Position numbers and translations under genes: made by a program
In this document: piece after piece, positions 1-12,021 of the stretch
How positions within the stretch are numbered: position 1 is the first letter of the stretch
How the letters are laid out: every line of letters begins with the position of its first letter
Notes under the pieces: model-generated
What the model was told of the DNA's origin: nothing
Database searches by the model: none
The model's input: the letters and a program-made list of their open reading frames with translations, nothing else
NCBI GenBank assembly: GCA_024516155.1
Contig: JAJJXM010000017.1
Location: 434,001-498,000, forward strand
Source of the DNA: Pyronema omphalodes
Taxonomy: Eukaryota > Ascomycota > Pezizomycetes > Pezizales > Pyronemataceae
DNA length: 64,000 nt
Reading direction: 5' to 3'

Positions 1-146
1 TCCTTCAAGTTTCATCCTCCGCCACTTTACAGTCCATCTTTCGCTGTTCGTAGTTCGCAGTTCTTAATACCATTATTCATATATCCATTCCATCCAATTC
101 TATCCCCAATCCCCCATCCATCATCGCTACAACCCATATTCACAGT

Positions 147-3100
147 TTAAGCACCCGTTAAATCCAGCACCTGAACATTTTCAAAAACCCTCAAGCCGTC
201 TTTAGTAGATTCCCCACTCTTTGCTTCCTCCCAAACACCCGGCTGCCAACTTGCAACCGAGACACTAACGAATGGTTGCTGGATTCCTAGGCCTTTTAAT
301 TCCTCTTTATTCTCTTTCTTCTCTGCTTGACTTTCCCATGTATCGGTATTGTCGGCAGAGTGATGGGAGTGATGGGACTGGGTGTCTGATTTTCCGAAAC
401 TGGAACAAATAGAAGAAACCGAAAGCTGGCGATTTCCATTCTTAGGCATTGTGGTGTTATCTTCAGCCTCGCTATCAAACGCATCATGAATTCCAAGGCC
501 GATACCCAAGCCAACATTTCCCGATCGTGCCGTCAGGACGCCCGTTGGTGATTCCTGTAGCGAAGAAGTAGTAGTACCCGAAACGCGACTCTTCCTACTT
601 CTCTCCGAACCCGTCGAAAGTCTATGATTATTTTCCTCCGGTGTTTTACTTCGAACTCTAAGTCTTTCAATTCCTTGTACAACTTTCTCCTCTTCGTCTC
701 TTTCAGCAAGTTCATCAACCTCCAATGGAGCCTGCCATCCATGTTCCGGCATTGGACTCCAAAGATCTTGTTCCCCTCTTTCCTCACGAGGGCTCCAGGC
801 CCATTCATCTTCCGTTCTTGGACTCATCATTCCATCTACTGCCGGTGTTCGCTTTCTCCGTCTTCGGACTGTGATATTTGGTGATTCGACTACACTTTCG
901 AAATCTACCTTCCGCCCAGTTTGGCGGGGTGTATCCGGCATCTGGGTAGCCGATGTACTTCCCTCTCTAATCGCAATAGTTTCTAGACTCCTTACCAGCG
1001 CTGCCACCTTCCCGCTTGCTACTCTTCGTAACCCCGGAGAGGTCTGAGAGGCGGGGATAGGTGGAGTTTTGGGACGAGTAGCGGATTCTAATGCTTCCCG
1101 GAGCTTTGGGGAGGAGGAACGAATCCAGGGGATTTCAGCGGAAGAAAGAGAGGGGATACCATAGCCGCCTAAGGATGTGGTACGGGAACCGACGGGGCGG
1201 AAGGGGGAGGGCGTGCAAAGGTCTATTACCTCTGATGCTCGAGAACGTACTGGAGTACCGGGACGGGATTCGGCGAGGGGGTCGAGAGTTGAGAGATGTG
1301 TCCTTTGGGGGCGTGCGCTGAGGGCGCTGGCGGACACGGTACGTTGAGGGTTTGGGCGGGGGAGGGCGAAGTTGGGGGACGTGGAAAAACGCTGAGGGGG
1401 AGGAGGGGAGAGGGGGGCGCTATTGGTACGGGCTATTGGTGGTTTTGGGGCATGAAGGTTGAGGGTGCTGGAGACTGTGCGGAGGCGGGATTGAGCGGTG
1501 CTGACGCGGCGAGTTGAGGGTTCTGGAGAGGGGTCTTTGGAGATGGGACGGCGGTAGGTGGGTTCCGGTGAGACATCTTTGGAGGATAATGGCGATGGAG
1601 ATAGGCCCTTGGGAACAGAGATATTGGTGGTGTTTTTGGAGACTTTGAGGTATTGCTGGGCATCGGGGGCGGGGATAGTAGCCTTCCGTCCACGAGGGGC
1701 CGCCGGGGCTTTGGTTGCTGCCTTCGATTTTGGTCGGACTTTGGTCTTGCCCGAGTCGTATTCGGTGATTCTATCGGGCATGCAGCGAGCGACGAAGGAT
1801 TCGAGAATCCAAATCCGTTCGGCGACATAAGGGTCCCAGGATTTTCCGCCTTCGCCGTCGTTCATAAGAGCTGCGTCATCATCTTCTAACACTCCAGCCT
1901 GTTCTTGTGCTTCAGCAGCATCATCTTCCTCCTCTAGAGTCTTGTTGATGGGGACTATGTCCACCGGTGTGTAGCTGAGGCGGAGCTCGTTGCATAGGTC
2001 TGTTGAGGCATGTTGACGTCGTCCGTGAAAGGCTGAGATGAGATCGGCAATCTCAGCGTCCTGGTCCCACATTCGGAATGCTAATGCCACGGGTGCAAGA
2101 GTTCGAACGAACTTATTGGCTCCTAAGGTTCCTCTCCATTCAAAGGTATCTCTTGTATACTCTCGTAGTCCTGCCACGTCCAGTTTTCCATTCCAGTCAA
2201 TGGCGGCCCGTAATCTTTCGACATTCTCGGGCGGTGATACCATCGGCTCTGCGTACCAGCCAAGGATCTCGGTGTTAGGGAAATCGTCGGGGACTACTGC
2301 TTTGCCGTTTTTACGCTTGAACCATTTACTTTCGTTGGTAGATAATTCATGGGCGAGCCTGTCTCTCCATTTCTTGAGTCCTTCTTCGTCATCCCGTACT
2401 TCGAATAGACTTTTGCCAGCACCGGCCCTAGCCGCCTCCACTGCCGTCTTAATTCCGCACCCGGGAACTCCTTCAGGTAGATAATCTCCTCCTTTCATCA
2501 TTGCCACCAGTACAATTCCCTCTCGAGTAAGGCCAGCATCTTTAATTATTGAGTCCGAGTCGTAAACCGATACATGGGTAGGTGTAGCAGCTTTTCCTTC
2601 TCCTGACCACTTCCGAATCACAGTATTGGCTCCGAACATCAGAGTATCCACATCCTCACTGAGTACGGCGTCCACAATTCCCTCACGATTCAGTAGCGCG
2701 CACTCGGCTTCGGCTTCTCCCGGTGCGGTATGGAAAGGACAGCCAAAGAGCTTCAAAAGCTTCTTTGACAGACGAATCAGCGCCGGAGTAAGGAGGGTGT
2801 TCTTCTGACTTCCACGCTTGAACCCAGGTCGATGAGGTCCATCGAAAATGAATAGCGGCGTGATGTTATGCGAGAGGAGACGAAGTAAACGATAGTAAAC
2901 GGTTCTCAGCGCGGGATTGTTACCACCTTCACACCATCAGCAACAGTAACCAAGTCAGCAAGGTACCACCACATCAAGCTTCCAAACTGAGCGCCATTGA
3001 AATTTACCTTTTCCGGCCTGGACCTGAAAAGCCCAGATGGAAGCATCAACAGCGATTCGTAATCGACGTCCTGTTCGTTCATGGTGTTCGGCGGCGTATT

Positions 3101-3225
3101 TGGCTAGGGAGATGCGTTCGCCGGCCCCGAGTTCGGCATAAAGACTGTAATTTTCTCGTTAGAGTCGGTGTTCTCGTTTGGTAAGCTGGGGCGGATGCGT
3201 GAAATATGTACCCGGGGATACCCAT
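147..3225 (-). CDS. GEN1/Yen1-type XPG-family Holliday-junction resolvase
   Basis: Predicted XPG/Rad2-family structure-specific nuclease of the GEN1/Yen1 branch, which resolves four-way DNA junctions. The model joins exon 1 (3225-3212, only 14 nt, MGIPG), exon 2 (3144-3008) and exon 3 (2926-147). All introns are GT-AG, and the sum is 977 codons (976 aa). The N-terminal XPG domain reads LYAELGAGERISLAKYA and continues with IAVDASIWAFQ, whose Asp is an expected metal ligand. The I-domain begins near residue 108 with GEAEAEC and SEDVDTLMFG. A helix-two-turn-helix motif follows (GGDYLPEGVPGCGIKTA). The C-terminal half is long, basic, low in complexity and rich in SP/TP sites, compatible with CDK control as known for yeast Yen1 (inference). 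It is divergent from SPT3. GEN1 rather than FEN1/Rad2 is inferred from the N-terminus and overall layout. Confidence 0.88.
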
Positions 3226-3870
3226 GGCGGAAACTCTGTCCTATTCAGCTGAAGATTGGGTTTTGGTAGGTTTAACTGGCGCTTGGAGGTAGTCGCATAA
3301 GGCGATTTGTGGGCTTGCTTTGTTTATGAACTCGGAAGCACTGGGCTGGGCGGCAACCGTTGCTATGGGGCGGGGGGGGGGGGGGGGGGGGGGCTGATCG
3401 TGTCTTGTCTGACTGATGGTGCCCGAGACGGCGCCGCTTGGGCCTTAAGGTGCGCATCTAAAAATGTGTAAACATGCGGAGGCTGGAAATGTGAATATTT
3501 TTGATCGTGTGATGTTTTAAATTTTGAGGAATTATTACTGTAATTGTTGATTAAGACAAAAAACAACTATATTGTGTTTAAAAAATAACTATATTCTGTT
3601 TGACAGGTTTCATGTTTCAGATCAGCCGCTGGCCAGTCTTGTCATCTAATCCGAGCCGCGGCGCGCCCCAGAGATGACAGCTCCCTTCTAGACCACCGAA
3701 ACTCATCGCCCTTGGACCAGCTTCTCGACACCAGCGCCCACATCCAGGAAAGCCCATAATCCCACGCATAAACCAGCATCACCAGCATCACCAAGCACAA
3801 CACAAGCATAACTGAAGGCTGAAGCATAAGAACTACACATTAGCAACAAATACCAACATTAACAGCAACC
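3226..3870. promoter_or_regulatory. Shared divergent upstream region of the XPG nuclease and SPT3
   Basis: These 645 bases separate two start codons pointing away from each other, so they should hold both promoters. The region contains a long guanine run and an AT-rich stretch near 3490-3610. No TATA box or known operator could be assigned by eye. Confidence 0.5.
3367..3393 (+). repeat. Poly-G tract
   Basis: Four G, one C, then about 22 consecutive G. It lies about 140 bases upstream of the XPG-nuclease start codon and could form a G-quadruplex. Its exact length is likely to be unreliable in the assembly. Confidence 0.85.
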
Positions 3871-4899
3871 ATGGCCGAAAAAGACAAATTCAAGTACCGC
3901 GTCGAGATCCAACAAATGATGTTTGTCTCTGGTGAGACGGGTGAGCCGTCGCCGGAGACAACAGGAATCATCGAAGAAATGGTGCGCGGCCAAGTTATTG
4001 AAATGGTACGGTCGCCGCTCCCTATACCTTCCCATGCACGTCCATCGTCGCACTTTACAGCCGAGACTAACACTACCATCTAATAGCTCTTGCAATGCAC
4101 GCAGCTCGCCGCACGTCGCGGGTCCCGTTCAATTTCCACCGACGATCTAATCTTCCTAATCCGCCACGACAAAGCCAAAGTCTCCCGTCTCCGAACCTAT
4201 CTCTCCTGGAAAGATGTGCGGAAGACAGCAAAGGACCAAGATCCCGCAGGAGGTGGAGGAGCCGCCGAACCTGGTGACTTGATGGAGGAAGCTGCGGCCA
4301 ACATTGGATCTGGTCCTGCTCAGATGATCAAGCAAAAGAAGACCAAAGTTGGATTACCCTGGGAAGTTGGTTCCTTCTTTGCTGAAACAGTTCCCGAACG
4401 CGAAGACGATGAGGACGAAGACGAGCTCGAGGCGAACCAGGCAACGCTACAGAGACTTAAGAATGCAGATGAGCGTACCAGAGGTATGACCAAGGACGAA
4501 TACGTACATTGGTCTGAATGTCGTCAAGCAAGTTTCACTTTCAGAAAGGGAAAGCGTTTCAAGGAATGGGCTGGTTTCGGAAATGTCACAGAAGCCAAGC
4601 CTAATGACGACATTGTCGACATTTTGGGTTTCTTGACCTTCGAAATTGTCCAAACATTGACTGAAGAGGCCCTTAAAGTTAAGGAACAGGAGGATGCTGC
4701 TCAGAAGGAGCAGAGCATGCGTAATAGCAAGAAGAGAAAGAGAGAAGAGTTTTTGTTTCACGCCCAAGAAGGAAGAACCCCAATTGAAGCTCGACACGTC
4801 GTCGAGGCCTTCCGTCGGCTTCAAACTCCTAAGCCCAAGTCTCGCGCAATGAGAAACTTTTCTGGAGGAGTAATGAAGACCCGACTTAGCTTGGTTTAA
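3871..4899 (+). CDS. SPT3: SAGA complex histone-fold subunit Spt3
   Basis: Subunit of the SAGA coactivator that helps deliver TBP to promoters. Exon 1 (3871-4005) and exon 2 (4087-4899) join at a GT-AG intron to give 316 codons (315 aa). The N-terminal histone fold is strongly Spt3-like: [28 protein letters not shown], then [10 protein letters not shown] and [10 protein letters not shown]. The second histone-fold half starts near residue 180 with [14 protein letters not shown] and ends in a basic tail. An acidic linker ([10 protein letters not shown]) separates the two. The family normally has two intramolecular histone folds and a length near 315-340 aa, which fits. The start is the first ATG giving the conserved N-terminus. 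Confidence 0.95.
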
Positions 4900-6796
4900 T
4901 GGTCTTGGGTTATACTATTGGTGTATGGTGTTATTGGAGTTTTTGGTGCATTTATTTTTCACATTCATATTGCAACTTTGTGTATGATAAGCATTGTTTT
5001 TTTTTTGTCTCTTAATATACGCTAAGTTTACAATTCATCATCCCAACCTGGAGATCGTATCATAGTCGTCATTGGTGTGTATACAATAGTCTCGGACGTG
5101 ATAATAACCCGGGAAGGTTGACATGGCTGAACACATTGATAACCTCCAAACCCCATCTCACCTCACTAACACAACACGAAATGACAAACCCCCGCTTATC
5201 AAACTCGAAAACACAAAACCCAATCCCTCAGCAACGAGGAGTGGGAGCGGCTGGGAGATTAAAACGAGACCCAGGAATAGAAATAGGTATGAAACATAAC
5301 GGCTCCAAGCTAATAACTTTCTCCATCCCGAGGGCTTTACCAATAACTCCGAGAATCCGAGAACCCGGGAATCAGAGAATCCAAGCATAACTGAATCTCA
5401 GACACCTCAACGATCCTCCTTCCAAGACCCATGTGAGACTCGACGAAGTACATAGTCAAACCTTTAACCTTTTAAGTCTAACCTCTAACCTCAAATCTCT
5501 AATCTCTAACCGCTGATCTTTAATCTCTCATCTCTAACCTCTAACCTATAATCTCTAATCTCTAATCTTCAATCTCTAATCTCTAACCTCGAATAACCTC
5601 GAATAACCTCATCAATCAACTATCACTGTTATCCTTTTATTGATTGAGATAAAATGTAATATTGATAGTCTTGATAAATTCTAGGTATTTTGATGATTGA
5701 TCACCACGCACTACGAACATGCGCCAATATGTATGACGGTGCATGACGTGGGGTAAAGCGTAGTGAGTGATCATGACCGGATAGTGAGAGGAGCTTGGTA
5801 CGGTTGCAGCATCTCTAGAAGGATACTGTATGGGGGTATATGGTTATGTTTTAGACGGTTGAGATGGTTTTGGTATGGATAGAAGGAATTCTTGGTGTAG
5901 GAATAATGTCTATATAATCAACCCCCCTCCTCCCCCCTTCCCCACCCCCAATCCCTCCCCCCGCCCTCCGAGTCCCGAAGTCGGAAGTATAAATATAGCA
6001 ATGTTTCACTGTGCATATCGAAGCTACATAGTTTGCGCAGGATTACTAACAGTAGACAGCACTGCAGATCTCCCGACATTTGATATGCCATAGAAAAGGT
6101 ATGTACAGTAAGTGACGAATTCTCAAGATATAAGTGCAAATCTGAAGCAATAAATCTTCAATCGGCCATATATTCCATTGTTCTTCATTGCTTTTTAGTT
6201 TTCCTGATTCCTGACAGAACGCAGGAGTGCAATTTTTCTCTGGCATTGGGGTTCTTTCAAAAGCCATCATGTAGCGCTTTTGATATGGAGAATAGTATCA
6301 AATTTGAAAGCGAATGCTGTGAGGGGCTTTGAAGCGGAACAGAGGATACAATTAATAGAGCAAAACATCGTCATTAAATTGAATGGATACAAGTCCCTAC
6401 ATACCCTTCCTCCTTAGCCAGCTCTCTGATGTAGCCCCAATCTACAGATATGTCCTCCGGTTACCGCATCGGACCAATCAAATCGACGGTAGTTATGGTA
6501 ACACTAACAACCACACCTTCAGCGAAGCAACCAATGCAACCGGCGACCTTGATCCGTCTTTCGCAAAGACTGACGACGACAAAGCCTGTAGCAGCAACGT
6601 TGACGTCATACCCACCTCATTATTCAATACTTCGTCGAAGATCTCGAAAATCCTTTTCTATCCCCATCAGCATAACCAGGTCCGGAAAATTATTACAGAA
6701 AAGAGAAAAATATACCCAGGAAAAGATTTCAGGATATCAAAAACATACAATCCAAGAATACTAAAATTACCCACCACCACCCCCACCACAGACAAA
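4900..6796. other. Intergenic region, SPT3 to the acidic protein
   Basis: About 1.9 kb with no supported gene. It contains the SPT3 3' UTR, a degenerate CT-rich repeat (separate entry), a C-rich patch near 5920-5970 and the probable 5' UTR of the next gene. An open frame continuous with the next gene extends up to 6383, but it lacks the composition of the main protein. Confidence 0.6.
5462..5612 (+). repeat. Degenerate CT-rich minisatellite (TCTAACC/TCTAATC units)
   Basis: Variable 7-9 bp units such as CTCTAACC, TCTAATCT and CGAATAACCT repeat across about 150 bases. The unit resembles the much cleaner CTCTAAAC array at 29.5-29.8 kb, so the two may share an origin. Confidence 0.7.
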
Positions 6797-9010
6797 ATGC
6801 CTAACAAGTCCAAGAAATCTTCCCCTCGCAAATCTCCTCGCAAGTCTGAACACAAATTATCCCCAACCGATCCAGGAACCCCCTTATCCCCCACTGGTAG
6901 TTCCTCCTCAACCTCGCCCGGTGAGATATCACCCATTTCCTCCAGTGCTCCAGTTACTGCTGAAAGCAGACTTGAACAAGCAGAGAGAAGTCTAGCGAAG
7001 GACTTATTAAAGAAGGAGGTACTTGGCGAAGACCCAGACAATAACAAAGACCGTTCAGCAAGTCCAGCTCATCCTCCCGGAGCCGGAAAATTCCAGAGTG
7101 CCGATTGGGAGCATACACATCCGGAACTTACGCATCCCGAGCAACATCACAACATAGCGCATCATCCTGATCACTCGAGCACGGCGACCACCTCAAAACC
7201 CATCGCCGAACCAAATCCCTCCTCCTCTAACTCCTCCCCCCTCTCAAAATCTCAACTCAACCCCACCGTCCCACCATTCCACCGCGCCTCAAGCCCAAAA
7301 TTAAACCCCGCAGCCCCTACTTTCCATCGTCCTAACTCTCCTACAAGAGTTCGGTATATCGGTGGCCACGCTGATATTTCACCGCCTCCTGAAACGGTCC
7401 ATAGAGTCCCGCATGATCATCATTCCCATCAGGGGAATATAGAACAGAAACCTACTACTAAGGTTAGGTATACTCATAACGGTACTGTTTTAGGACCTAA
7501 GAAGGGGGAGAGGCATCCTAAGATGGCCATCTACACTGACAACGGTGAAGGATCTGCCGGAGAAGAGGAGAGGGAGAATGGAAAGGATGAGGTCATGGAT
7601 AATCTGGATGAGAATGGATTGAAGGAAGAAGAAAAGAATAGGGAGCATGGAATGAAAGAGGTCATGGATAATCTGGACGAGAATGGGTTGAAGGAAGATG
7701 GGAAGGCTATGGAGGAGACGGCGAAGAATTTGGACGAGAATGGATTGAAGGATGAGACAGAGGATGAGCATATGGCTAAGCAGGAGAACGGAAAGAAGGA
7801 GGAGGAGAAAAAGGTGGAGGAGAATGGTGACAAAGAGGGGGGCAGTTGGGCGAATATTGCAGCGCCTTCTAGTGAGGATATGGTAAATAAGGGCGATATA
7901 GTAGATATTTCTACTGATGTTCCATTGGGTGACGTTACGGGTGAAAAGCCGGAGTATGAGAATGAGAATGAGGAGAAGAAGGAAGGAGAAGAAAGCTGGG
8001 CTCATATCGCATCCGAAGAAGTCCACGAAGGCGAGAAACTGGATAATGGCTCCAAGACCTCCCCAACCACCACAACTTCCACTTCCACTGCTGCCTCATC
8101 TTCCAAACCACACATCGCACCCTACCAAGCCAAACCGAAAGCCTCATCTTCCCACAAACCCCCCGTCAAAGTCCCGGAGTCGTCCTCCCCCGAGTCCAAA
8201 CACCCTGCTAAACCCAAAGACCCAGCAACCGAAGAACTAAAGCACATCAAACTCCGCGGCAAAGACATAGGCGCCAACATCGGTGACCTTTCTCACCAAC
8301 TTGCATCCGCTCCAAACCCCGAAACCGCAGAACTAAAAGCCACAAAAATCGGCCCTCATGATATCGGAACAAACATCGGTGATCCTTTGCACCAACTACT
8401 CGCCCATGAAGAGGCAGAACATAAGAGACTCCAGGCTGTGAAGACTGCGCAAAAGGCATCTTTGGCTAGTATGGATGTTGACATCGCTAGCTTCGCCGCC
8501 GAAGGAACTTCGGCAGAGTTTAAAGCCGGTGGGGTCAAGAAAGGAAAGGAGAGGAGGATGACGACAGGGAATAGTAAAAGACCACATATGGAGGAGGATG
8601 ATGAACATGATGGGTCAGAGATGCAGAAACCAAAGGTTGCTAGGCATCAGGGAGAGGATATCATTGTTTCAACGAAGGTTGAGAAACTTAAAGATGAAGT
8701 TCATATGCTTCAGTCTGAGATAGGAGGACTTAAGAAGAGGTTGGCTGAGCTGGAAACACCTAAAACTGCGGAGAATGGGGTAGAAAAGAATGGAACTGAT
8801 AACATGACGAAGAAGATTGTGAGGTCGACTAAGTTTGTTGATGGTAATGATACGGGAGAGTTGGATAGGATTATGAAGTGGGGTATGTGGGGTGGTATGA
8901 TTGTTGCGATTGCTACTATTGGAGGGTGGATGGGAGCGGCGGTGGAACGAGGAGCAGTGGGTAGAGGGGTTGCAGAATGGGTTTGGAAACAGACGGCGAA
9001 GAGTGTTTAG
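6797..9010 (+). CDS. Unrecognised acidic, low-complexity protein with a C-terminal membrane anchor
   Basis: I do not recognise this protein. A single exon gives 737 aa from the ATG at 6797, chosen because a basic SPRKSPRKSEH segment begins there. The same frame stays open back to 6383 (875 aa), but that extension looks like UTR. Features in order: a basic Ser/Pro head; a His-rich stretch (HTHPELTHPEQHH); a pair of VRY motifs; three acidic repeats built on NLDENGLK; paired WANIA and WAHIA motifs; two copies of an element containing DIGANIGD and DIGTNIGD followed by LHQL/SHQL; a short coiled coil (KLKDEVHMLQSEIGGLKKRLAEL); and one hydrophobic helix (MWGGMIVAIATIGGWMGAAV) about 20 residues from the C-terminus. 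This layout suggests a tail-anchored protein facing the cytosol. Function is unknown. Confidence 0.7.
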   Translation: MPNKSKKSSPRKSPRKSEHKLSPTDPGTPLSPTGSSSSTSPGEISPISSSAPVTAESRLEQAERSLAKDLLKKEVLGEDPDNNKDRSASPAHPPGAGKFQSADWEHTHPELTHPEQHHNIAHHPDHSSTATTSKPIAEPNPSSSNSSPLSKSQLNPTVPPFHRASSPKLNPAAPTFHRPNSPTRVRYIGGHADISPPPETVHRVPHDHHSHQGNIEQKPTTKVRYTHNGTVLGPKKGERHPKMAIYTDNGEGSAGEEERENGKDEVMDNLDENGLKEEEKNREHGMKEVMDNLDENGLKEDGKAMEETAKNLDENGLKDETEDEHMAKQENGKKEEEKKVEENGDKEGGSWANIAAPSSEDMVNKGDIVDISTDVPLGDVTGEKPEYENENEEKKEGEESWAHIASEEVHEGEKLDNGSKTSPTTTTSTSTAASSSKPHIAPYQAKPKASSSHKPPVKVPESSSPESKHPAKPKDPATEELKHIKLRGKDIGANIGDLSHQLASAPNPETAELKATKIGPHDIGTNIGDPLHQLLAHEEAEHKRLQAVKTAQKASLASMDVDIASFAAEGTSAEFKAGGVKKGKERRMTTGNSKRPHMEEDDEHDGSEMQKPKVARHQGEDIIVSTKVEKLKDEVHMLQSEIGGLKKRLAELETPKTAENGVEKNGTDNMTKKIVRSTKFVDGNDTGELDRIMKWGMWGGMIVAIATIGGWMGAAVERGAVGRGVAEWVWKQTAKSV

Positions 9011-9604
9011 TATGAATGGTATTGTGTAACGATGGGGATGTTCGACTATTATGTTTGCTCAATACCTTGAAATGTTTCTGCTTTTTGGTTTTATAAAACA
9101 GATAACGGCCGTGTTTTAGTTAGTAATCGTAATTCTTTTGAACTGAAAGGCGGGTTCGAGCAGAGTGGTGTTACAAGTGACAGCAGGTGATTAAAACGGG
9201 ATGGGCACTCGATATGCTGACTAGGAGTAAACCATATAGGATAAATTTCTGACTTGACAATAGAGTTAAATGGATTTTCGAGCGGCTATAAAAAAGAAGG
9301 GTGGGTAGCTCTAAAATTTAATACCCCTCCAGTGAATGCCCTATATTTTCGTTCAGATGCTTCTATGGGCCACACTGACACTCTTCTGAAGAACGAAACA
9401 CAGCTACCGCAATCACAGGCTGTCACACTCTTCTTTGATTCAAAATTCCAATTAATTATCTCATACAGGATGTCCTACCCATTATTTTCACTAATTTTCA
9501 ACACCCTCACCCCCACATCAGAAGTCATAACAGTCATAGCATCATAACATCATAACAAGTTCTCGGGGCCTTTCCCGTCGCCATTCCCAAAGACCATTCG
9601 GTTT
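9011..9604. other. Convergent intergenic region
   Basis: 594 bases between two genes whose 3' ends face each other. I see no gene; the sequence is presumed to be the two 3' UTRs. Confidence 0.6.
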
Positions 9605-11608
9605 CTATTTCGCCTTCTGCACAGCTTCCAACACACCCTCTACCACCGCTACCACACCCAACGCTCCCGGGTCCGGCACAGCCTCTTCACCCTGGGTATG
9701 CATATCCTCGACATAGCTCGCTCTTCCCAACCTCGCCTTCATTTCCTTAGTGGCCTTATAACCAACCTTCGCATCCTCCACCGCCATCATCAAAGCCTGC
9801 TCTGCTCCCTTCTTCCTGTCTTGGTAGATCCGGTCTACAAATGGAATGAGAGCATCCATCAATGTACGATCCCCTTTGCGGGCAGGGGTGTATTTTTCGA
9901 GGGTCTCCAATGCGTACTTGGCGCTCTCTGCGATCTTTTCAAAGGAGGCAGAACCTTGACATCTTTCGGCAAGGCCGCGAGCAAAGGCACTAAAGAAGAT
10001 TCCATACAAAGCTCCGGAAGTTCCACCCATTGAAGTCTCGATGACGTTTGCGATATCCAGAGAGCTCTGGAGGAGGTTGCTGGAGGTTACATTTCTGTCG
10101 ATTAAAGCTTGAGCACCGGACAAAAGAGTGGTACCACAGTCACCGTCACCAACTAAGGTGTCGTATTCAGTCATAGTGGGTTCATTTTTGGTGACGCTGT
10201 CCAACACTGCTTTCAAGATTGCGGAGGTTAAAGCTGTGTTGGTTGGTACAACGGCTAGGTTTTCAGCTGCAGAGCGGGTGGCAGCAGAGAGAGTTCTGGG
10301 AGGGACGGGACGCTGGTTACCCCAGTGCGAGGCGGGGAGGGAATTGGTCCATCCCACTGCAGTGGTTGGGGCATCAAGATGCTGCAGGATCTTGTCGGGG
10401 CTAATAGCGGCGTCCTCAGGAAGGGTCAGAAGGGTGATACTGAAGCCAGGGGCGTTTAGGGAGGTCATAAAAGAGCCGGCAAATACACGGCAAGGGGTGA
10501 TTTTCCAGGTGCTTGAAAGCTGATGGACGGTTTCTGCGGTAAGAATGTTGATTTCTAAGTTTGAGATACCACCGAGGTTGTTGACGAGCAATACAACCTT
10601 CTCACCGGGCTTACGCTGGATGAAACCTCGGTCAGTGTCTGAGGTGTCGAGTAGCATTTTTAGGAGGTCGGAAATTAATTGTTCGTGGGAAGGAATAGGC
10701 GAGACTCGTCGACACCCGGGCTCGTTGTGGATGCCCATGCCGATTTCGAGTTCATCGGGTTTGAGGGCATCTTCGGTAGATTCTTCGTGGCCTGGGACGT
10801 GGCAGCGCCCCAATGAGGCTCCGACGGTTGCGAGGTTGTCGATAACGTGTTGAGCTGTTGCAGTGACGGTTTTGAGGTCTTCTCTTGGAGGTTGTTAGCA
10901 GGATTTCATAGGGTTTAGGGTTTGATTTAGAGTTAAAGCATACCCGGACTCAGCTGCAGATCCAGCAACTTTATGAACCAATGCGGTTCCAGCGAGACCT
11001 CTACGACCGACAAGAGACCCTTTTTCGCGTCCGACTGCTACATCATCGGCCACAGTTACAGTCTCAATTTCATGGCCTTGTGCGCGGGATCTTTCAACTG
11101 CTAAGGCAAAGTTTAGACGATCTCCGGTGTAGTTTTTGACGATCACCAAGGTGCTAGGAAAGTTAGCGGGGAAGATCGTAGGATATGACGGGATAGATAC
11201 GGACCCCTTGGAAGATTGGATGGCTGCCAATCCTGCTCCAATTTGGAGCGCGGTGGGTGACGCAAAGATATCTCCACAAACGGCCGCATCGAGCATGCCG
11301 TCACCAACATATCCAGCATGGGCAGGCTCGTGCCCAGATCCTCCGCCTGAAAGGAGCGTAACTTTTTCTTTCTTCGGGTTTTGGAGACGGAAGACGACTA
11401 CTGCCTGTTAGAAATAAAATTAACTATGAGAACGTTATGAGATACCTTTCTCCTTGTCAGAAACGCAGAGACCTGGGTGGGCAGCTGCCACACCGTGACA
11501 GTTTCCCACAGTTAGGCCTGATGCTGAAGAAGAGTTGACAAAATGCTTGCCTGGAGAAGAGTTAGTGAAATGCAAAGTGAAGAGGGAGATGGAAGACATA
11601 CTAGACAT
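9605..11608 (-). CDS. Dihydroxyacetone kinase (DhaK-DhaL fusion)
   Basis: ATP-dependent glycerone kinase converting dihydroxyacetone to DHAP, used in glycerol metabolism and detoxification. Exons are 11608-11602 (7 nt), 11550-11446, 11400-10944 and 10883-9605; together 616 codons (615 aa), the usual size for a eukaryotic DAK. The DhaK part carries [18 protein letters not shown] near residue 54. Further on, GMGIHNEPG near residue 240 contains the histidine that binds substrate covalently in this family. The DhaL part has LVGDGDCG near residue 440, the Mg-ATP aspartates, followed by [10 protein letters not shown]. The acceptor of intron 2 was chosen as the CAG that restores VVVFRLQNP. It is divergent from the acyl-CoA oxidase. 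Confidence 0.93.
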
Positions 11609-12021
11609 GGTTTTTTGAGAATGATTCAGGTGTTGATTTCAGATGAGCTGGGCGGGGATGGCTGTTTATATTGGTTGTGATCGAGATGATGATGATGCTT
11701 CAATAACAACCTCATGCAAGATTTGCAAGATTTGCAAGATTTAGGGAAGTGATGTGAAGTGTTTGGGGTGCTTTTAAGTAGCTGTTGAGCGGAAACTTGT
11801 GCTAGTCGAGATGGAGATGATGCAGATGGTGGGGTAACTATCGTTTCTTAATTGAGGCTGTTGCACGTTGCTTTGTAGGGATCTCTTATTTGATGTAATA
11901 CAGCCGGTTTGCATGTCTATCATGAAGGTACATATACCCACAATATTGAAAATTTTGATATTCTTAGATATTCTAGTTCAGCCCTGTGATCGTTGAGCCA
12001 GCGAACACCCACTGCGTAGCG

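Noticed and set aside
6383..6796. N-terminal 138-codon extension of the acidic protein
   Set aside because: The extension has a different composition and no motif, and the downstream ATG follows an A-rich Kozak-like context. It is more likely 5' UTR, though not excluded.
7490..8026. Hydrophobic 178-codon antisense ORF over the acidic protein
   Set aside because: It is the complement of Glu/Lys-rich repeats, which automatically reads as Leu/Phe-rich.
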